NCBI GenBank assembly: GCA_963169805.1
Contig: CAUJDY010000050.1
Coordinates: 1 to 32,167 of the forward strand
Origin: Bdellovibrionota bacterium
GTDB taxonomy: Bacteria; Bdellovibrionota; Bdellovibrionia; Bdellovibrionales; JAEYZS01
Direction of reading: 5' to 3'
Length of the DNA stretch: 32,167 bases
In this document: piece by piece, positions 28,082 to 32,167 of the stretch
Layout of the letters: each line of letters opens with the position of its first letter
Numbering within the stretch: the first letter of the stretch is position 1
Position numbers and translations under genes: made by a program
The notes under the pieces: model-generated
What the model was told of the DNA's origin: nothing
What the model saw: the letters and a program-made list of their open reading frames with translations, nothing else
Database searches by the model: none

Positions 28082-28449
28082 CTCAAAATGATATGTCGAT
28101 CAAAAGAGTTGATATACAGCATTTCAATCGTTCAAATTATTGAAATTACATATCTATTTAGAACTACAAAAATAAGATGGCATCAAGAAGAGATCTGGAC
28201 ACCCTAAGGTATTGATATCACTTACTTTTTTATATCGCCTCAAAAATCTGATCAGACGTCTCAACAGCTGTCAAGGCATTAGGCACCTTCTCACGCTGAG
28301 ATTCATAAGTCTTTTTATATACTTAGAGCTATTCAAGAGATAGCTACTTTGGCCTAGATCTTGGAATTGTAATACTTAGGACAAAGGGATTCCCGGTAAG
28401 GAAGATTATCTAGCGAAGATTATCAGCGGAATCTTATAAGGAGTACTAT

Positions 28450-30084
28450 ATGAAAAAACTGGCTATTAAAAACAATAAGCCCTTACATCTGGGATTCTTG
28501 TTGGTGGCCTTATGCGCACTGACAAGCTTCAACCCGATGAATCTATATTCACACCTTGCTTATTTAGAGCAAGGAACCTTGGATCTAGCTGCAAGTACGC
28601 CAGAGCCAGAGTTAGACCTAGCGGCTGCTGACGCTGCAAAAGTAGCTGCTGAAGCTGCTGCTGCTGCCGGTGCTTCAACCTTAGATAGCGACTACACCTC
28701 AAGCGGTGACACTTATAATGTCAAATCATCTGCAACAGGTCTCGCTTATGATGTAGATGGAAATAAATTAAAAATTACCAAAATTGAGAAAGTTGCAAAT
28801 GGCACAAGCTCCAAAACTCAAATCACATATGAAATCATTCCATCTGAGGCTCTTACAACTCAAGCCTCTACGTGCTCTGATTGCCGTGCTCTGATTGCGG
28901 AACAAAGAGTAGTGACTTTAGATAAAAGTTTTGAAGACTTTAAAAAAGATGTGAATGGCCAAAACGCAGCCATCCAAAACTTGCTTGCTGCTAGCTTTAA
29001 AGAAGTTTCTGATCAACTCATAACTTTACAAGAAGAAGCTGCAGATGTTGTGTGTGCAGACTTAGATTACAGAGAAGGAAAGAAGTGTTTTGAACAGCAA
29101 TTTGAACTCGCTGAAGATTGTTCTCGCAGCAGCCGTAGATCGTCTAGAAGTTCACGATCATCAAAAGTTTCAGATAGAATTGCTAAGTGTGAAAACGCTC
29201 CAGATTTAGAAGATGTTGTTGAAGAGTTTAAAGATTGGGCATCATCTTTGGCTACAGAAGAAGATGGAATCTCTGCAAACAAAATTCGCAGACTTAAAGA
29301 TGTATCACGCAATAGAGAAGTCGCAAAATTTATTGATCATCTTCTTAAATTCAAAACAAACCATGAACAGTGGATGACTTACAACCGTACTTTTAAACGT
29401 GAAATGAATGCCCTAAGAGCAGAGATTGAAGATATTGATAATCAAATTCGCCAGAACCCACAAATGCGTCAGCAGCTTGCAATCCGTAGAAAGCAGCTAG
29501 TGGTCGATGCAGAAGCAGGCGCTCAAAAATATCAACGTTCATTTAATGCTGCATTCACAGAAGAGTCTCAAGAAGATATCTTAGACGCCTCAGCTATGGT
29601 TGATGATTTGAGAACAGACTACCGAGATATCGTATCTGTTTATGACGGTATTTTTACTCAACAAAGACTTTTGGATCTTTCAGATTCAGCACTCGCAAGT
29701 ACTGACTCTGCAAGAGCAGCTCAACAAGATATCTCTGGTTTAACTCAAGCTCGCCAAAGCCGTGGATACATTGAAGGCTTTGACTACGATTCATTAAGAC
29801 AGAGCTTTACTTATCAAGGCGATATGAACCAAAACGGTCAAAGAAATTACAACGCTGCAGATCCATATATGACTCAGTATCAGCCGCGAAACGGACAAAT
29901 TCCTCCACAAAGAATGTCTCAAGGTGGAAGAAACTGGAATCAATGGAGAGGCGGACCTCAACAACCTCCAATGATGCAACCTCAACCTTGGCAGCAACGC
30001 CAACAGCCAGGTCAACCATGGGCCTTTAACCAAAGACCTCCAATGCAACCACAGCCTTGGCAACAACCTCCACCTCGCTATTAA
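28450..30084 (+). CDS. Exported low-complexity protein with Ser/Arg tract and Pro/Gln/Trp-rich C-terminal tail
   Basis: AAGGAG at proper spacing before ATG; hydrophobic N-terminal segment; CSRSSRRSSRSSRSSK; PQPWQQ repeats at C-terminus. Confidence 0.8.
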   Translation: MKKLAIKNNKPLHLGFLLVALCALTSFNPMNLYSHLAYLEQGTLDLAASTPEPELDLAAADAAKVAAEAAAAAGASTLDSDYTSSGDTYNVKSSATGLAYDVDGNKLKITKIEKVANGTSSKTQITYEIIPSEALTTQASTCSDCRALIAEQRVVTLDKSFEDFKKDVNGQNAAIQNLLAASFKEVSDQLITLQEEAADVVCADLDYREGKKCFEQQFELAEDCSRSSRRSSRSSRSSKVSDRIAKCENAPDLEDVVEEFKDWASSLATEEDGISANKIRRLKDVSRNREVAKFIDHLLKFKTNHEQWMTYNRTFKREMNALRAEIEDIDNQIRQNPQMRQQLAIRRKQLVVDAEAGAQKYQRSFNAAFTEESQEDILDASAMVDDLRTDYRDIVSVYDGIFTQQRLLDLSDSALASTDSARAAQQDISGLTQARQSRGYIEGFDYDSLRQSFTYQGDMNQNGQRNYNAADPYMTQYQPRNGQIPPQRMSQGGRNWNQWRGGPQQPPMMQPQPWQQRQQPGQPWAFNQRPPMQPQPWQQPPPRY

Positions 30085-30152
30085 TTTTTTTAGAAATGAC
30101 ACCTGTGTAGGATGCACAGTTTAGTACCAACCCTAGAAACTCCTTAGTCCTG

Positions 30153-30190
30153 AAAGGAGAGCCCTCAAAAGCTCTCCTTTCTCTTTTTTA
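30153..30190 (+). terminator. Rho-independent terminator of the 28450..30084 gene
   Basis: AAAGGAGAGC-CCTCAAAA-GCTCTCCTTT followed by CTCTTTTTT. Confidence 0.9.
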
Positions 30191-30250
30191 GGTGCCAGGC
30201 ACTTGGAAACGTTTTTCAAAAAATGTTTCCAAGTGCCTGGCACCTAAAAA
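30185..30250. repeat. Long hairpin TTTTTAGGTGCCAGGCACTTGGAAAC...GTTTCCAAGTGCCTGGCACCTAAAAA
   Basis: Arms pair from 30185/30250 through 30210/30225 perfectly; each arm contains its own GTGCCAGGCAC quasi-palindrome. Confidence 0.92.
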
Positions 30251-30251
30251 C

Positions 30252-30279
30252 AAAAAAGCCCCGGGGGTGACCCCAGGGC
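30252..30279 (-). terminator. Rho-independent terminator of the porin-like gene
   Basis: Minus strand GCCCTGGGG-TCAC-CCCCGGGGC followed by TTTTTT. Confidence 0.85.
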
Positions 30280-30349
30280 GACATCAGCTACATTCACTTC
30301 GTCTCATGTAAGTATCAGAGGTGCCGTACTAAATACGAATCTAAGATGA

Positions 30350-31774
30350 TTAGAAGCTAATTGCAGCTTTTGTCATTATTGCATAAGCGTCTTCTGTTTC
30401 ATTAGGGGATAGAGGATTGCCAGCAAAGGCCTTACCCGTAAATAAATATCCTGTATCTAACTGCAAAGTCACACGGTCGTAGGGTTTATAATAAAATGAG
30501 AAATCAAGCTCATACCCCAAGTCTTTGTCTTGGCCACTATACTGTTCTTGTTCAAGCTGAGCCCACAAGAAGCGCCCTTTCATTCCAGACTTATCGCTCC
30601 ATCTCCAATGCACGCCTGGAGCTATAAACATTGCATTTGAGAGATAACCAACATCTGCTTTTTGACCATTCGTAGTTGCACGAATGTAATTTTCATTACC
30701 TATATTGTCGCCAGTCGCAGTATTGCCAAGCATGTAATTAAACATGATTAAGCCGACATCAAAATTTCTATCAACAAGAAAGCCCTCATAGTCCTTTGAG
30801 CCTCTATCATCACCACTTATCAAGCCAGCTTTAAGATCTACATCCATAGATCCCTTTGACTCATACTTAATTTCTCCAACCAAAGCATTAGCTTCGATAT
30901 CGATTGAATCTCCACCTGCCGTTTGTAAACCAGAAGACCCTGATTGCATTGCTGTTTCCAACTTAACAACAACTGGTCCTGCACGCTTCTTCACATATAA
31001 ACTAAATGTTTTTACATCTAAAGATGAAGCCGTTGAAACTGTAGAGCCAGTCTGATTGTAGATATCTGTTGCCGCTGTAACATCCATACCACCTGGATTT
31101 GATTTACGAATTGTGTACATGAGTCCGATATCTAAATCTGTATCTAAGTTTTCATAACCAGCTTGTAGCATCCACTCCTGAACATCATCATCTAATTCCG
31201 CATCACCCTCGCGAATTTTTGCATACATTGGAAATAGATAAAGGTTTCCAAAAATAAGCTTATAGCCTACTAAATCTCTTGTATCAAACCAGTGATCGAA
31301 TTCACCCTTACCAGAATTATAAGTTAACCCTGTCCCAAAGTGCACGGGAGCGCGACCCGCAATAAAATAACCAAACGGATTTGCATATGTAAGATAAAGC
31401 TCGTTAACAACCAAAGTTTCAGATTCAAGTTCTCCTGAGCCATGCTTTTGTTTGGATGTTGATGAAGCCATTGTATCGCTTCCACCAAAAAACTCTCCAA
31501 CACTAGAATTTGGGTAACTTGAATTATTAAAAATATCAAACCGTGAATGAATCACAATTCCATCTCCAGCAATGAACTGGGGATTTAAAATTAAATGGTG
31601 GCTCAGAAAAGAATATTCATTGGAATCATTGCTAAGCCCAGGATTCTTAACATACTGACCTTCTAACAAATATCTTCCAGACCAATTAATATCACCGGCC
31701 TTAAGAAATCCTGCGAATGCAATTGCAAATACTAATACGAACTTGGATAAAACTTTAATCATAGCTTGTCCCAT
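30350..31774 (-). CDS. Outer-membrane porin-like beta-barrel protein
   Basis: Signal peptide, INWSGRYLLEGQYVKNPG, repeated amphipathic beta strands, C-terminal aromatic residue (AIMTKAAISF). Confidence 0.78.
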   Translation of the reverse strand: MGQAMIKVLSKFVLVFAIAFAGFLKAGDINWSGRYLLEGQYVKNPGLSNDSNEYSFLSHHLILNPQFIAGDGIVIHSRFDIFNNSSYPNSSVGEFFGGSDTMASSTSKQKHGSGELESETLVVNELYLTYANPFGYFIAGRAPVHFGTGLTYNSGKGEFDHWFDTRDLVGYKLIFGNLYLFPMYAKIREGDAELDDDVQEWMLQAGYENLDTDLDIGLMYTIRKSNPGGMDVTAATDIYNQTGSTVSTASSLDVKTFSLYVKKRAGPVVVKLETAMQSGSSGLQTAGGDSIDIEANALVGEIKYESKGSMDVDLKAGLISGDDRGSKDYEGFLVDRNFDVGLIMFNYMLGNTATGDNIGNENYIRATTNGQKADVGYLSNAMFIAPGVHWRWSDKSGMKGRFLWAQLEQEQYSGQDKDLGYELDFSFYYKPYDRVTLQLDTGYLFTGKAFAGNPLSPNETEDAYAIMTKAAISF

Positions 31775-31896
31775 GGTTTCTATCTTTATCTACTAAAATC
31801 TATGCTTCTCATGTATAACCACTTGATTAAACATGAGAAATGACACTTTGTGAGAGAACTCTAGGGACACTGCGGTGATGAGTCAAGATGAACTTA

Positions 31897-32167
31897 CTAT
31901 TTTGTCACAACGCCGATGATATCCGACTCAGACAAAACAAGATAATTTTGACCATCCAATTGAATTTTAGAGCCCGCATATTTTGCGAACATCACGCGAT
32001 CACCTGGCTGAATATCAACAGGTCTTAACGCACCCTTTTTACTCCTAAAACCAGGTCCAACTCTCAACACCTTGCCTTCAAGAGGTTTTTCTTGGTACGC
32101 ATCAGGAATAAATAGGCCACCCTCTGTTTTAGAAAAGCCATCACTCTGTTCGATAAGAACTCTGTCT
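31897..32167 (-). CDS. groES: Co-chaperonin GroES, 5' end cut by the window
   Basis: My minus-strand translation: DRVLIEQSDGFSKTEGGLFIPDAYQEKPLEGKVLRVGPGFRSKKGALRPVDIQPGDRVMFAKYAGSKIQLDGQNYLVLSESDIIGVVTK*. Not in the supplied ORF track because its start is outside. Confidence 0.93.
   Translation of the reverse strand, partial: DRVLIEQSDGFSKTEGGLFIPDAYQEKPLEGKVLRVGPGFRSKKGALRPVDIQPGDRVMFAKYAGSKIQLDGQNYLVLSESDIIGVVTK

Noticed and set aside
29067-30117. Minus-strand ORFs opposite the SR/PQ-rich gene
   Set aside because: Produced by low-complexity codon composition of the sense gene; no independent start signals.

Overview
The window is chromosomal sequence that looks like a low-GC member of Bdellovibrionota. 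That assignment is an inference from gene content and style, not from a search. Its core is a minus-strand flagellar export/switch/regulator cluster (fliL-fliM-fliN-fliO-fliP-fliQ-fliR-flhB-flhA-flhF-flhG-fliA). Flanking it are housekeeping genes: a lipid kinase, aspS, hisS, an RpoH-like sigma factor, suhB-like, pcrA/uvrD-like, a KamA-family radical SAM gene and a 5'-truncated groES at the right edge. There are also several secreted or outer-membrane proteins: a clan-CD (caspase-like) candidate protease, a trypsin-like protease, an HExxH lipoprotein, a protein with DxDxDG-type repeats, a porin-like barrel and a Pro/Gln-rich exported protein. I see no CRISPR array, transposase, rRNA or tRNA. 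The most unusual non-coding signal is a set of very long inverted repeats at gene ends. (1) An approximately 261-nt inverted repeat at the left edge contains the symmetric stop codons and shared C-terminal coding sequence of two convergent ORFs. (2) Three hairpins share a conserved base (AAAGGCGCCTGCCGAC-TTTCTGAT) but have different, internally complementary tips. (3) An approximately 149-nt concentric inverted repeat separates an unknown secreted-protein gene from fliA. (4) Other palindromes lie between convergent genes.
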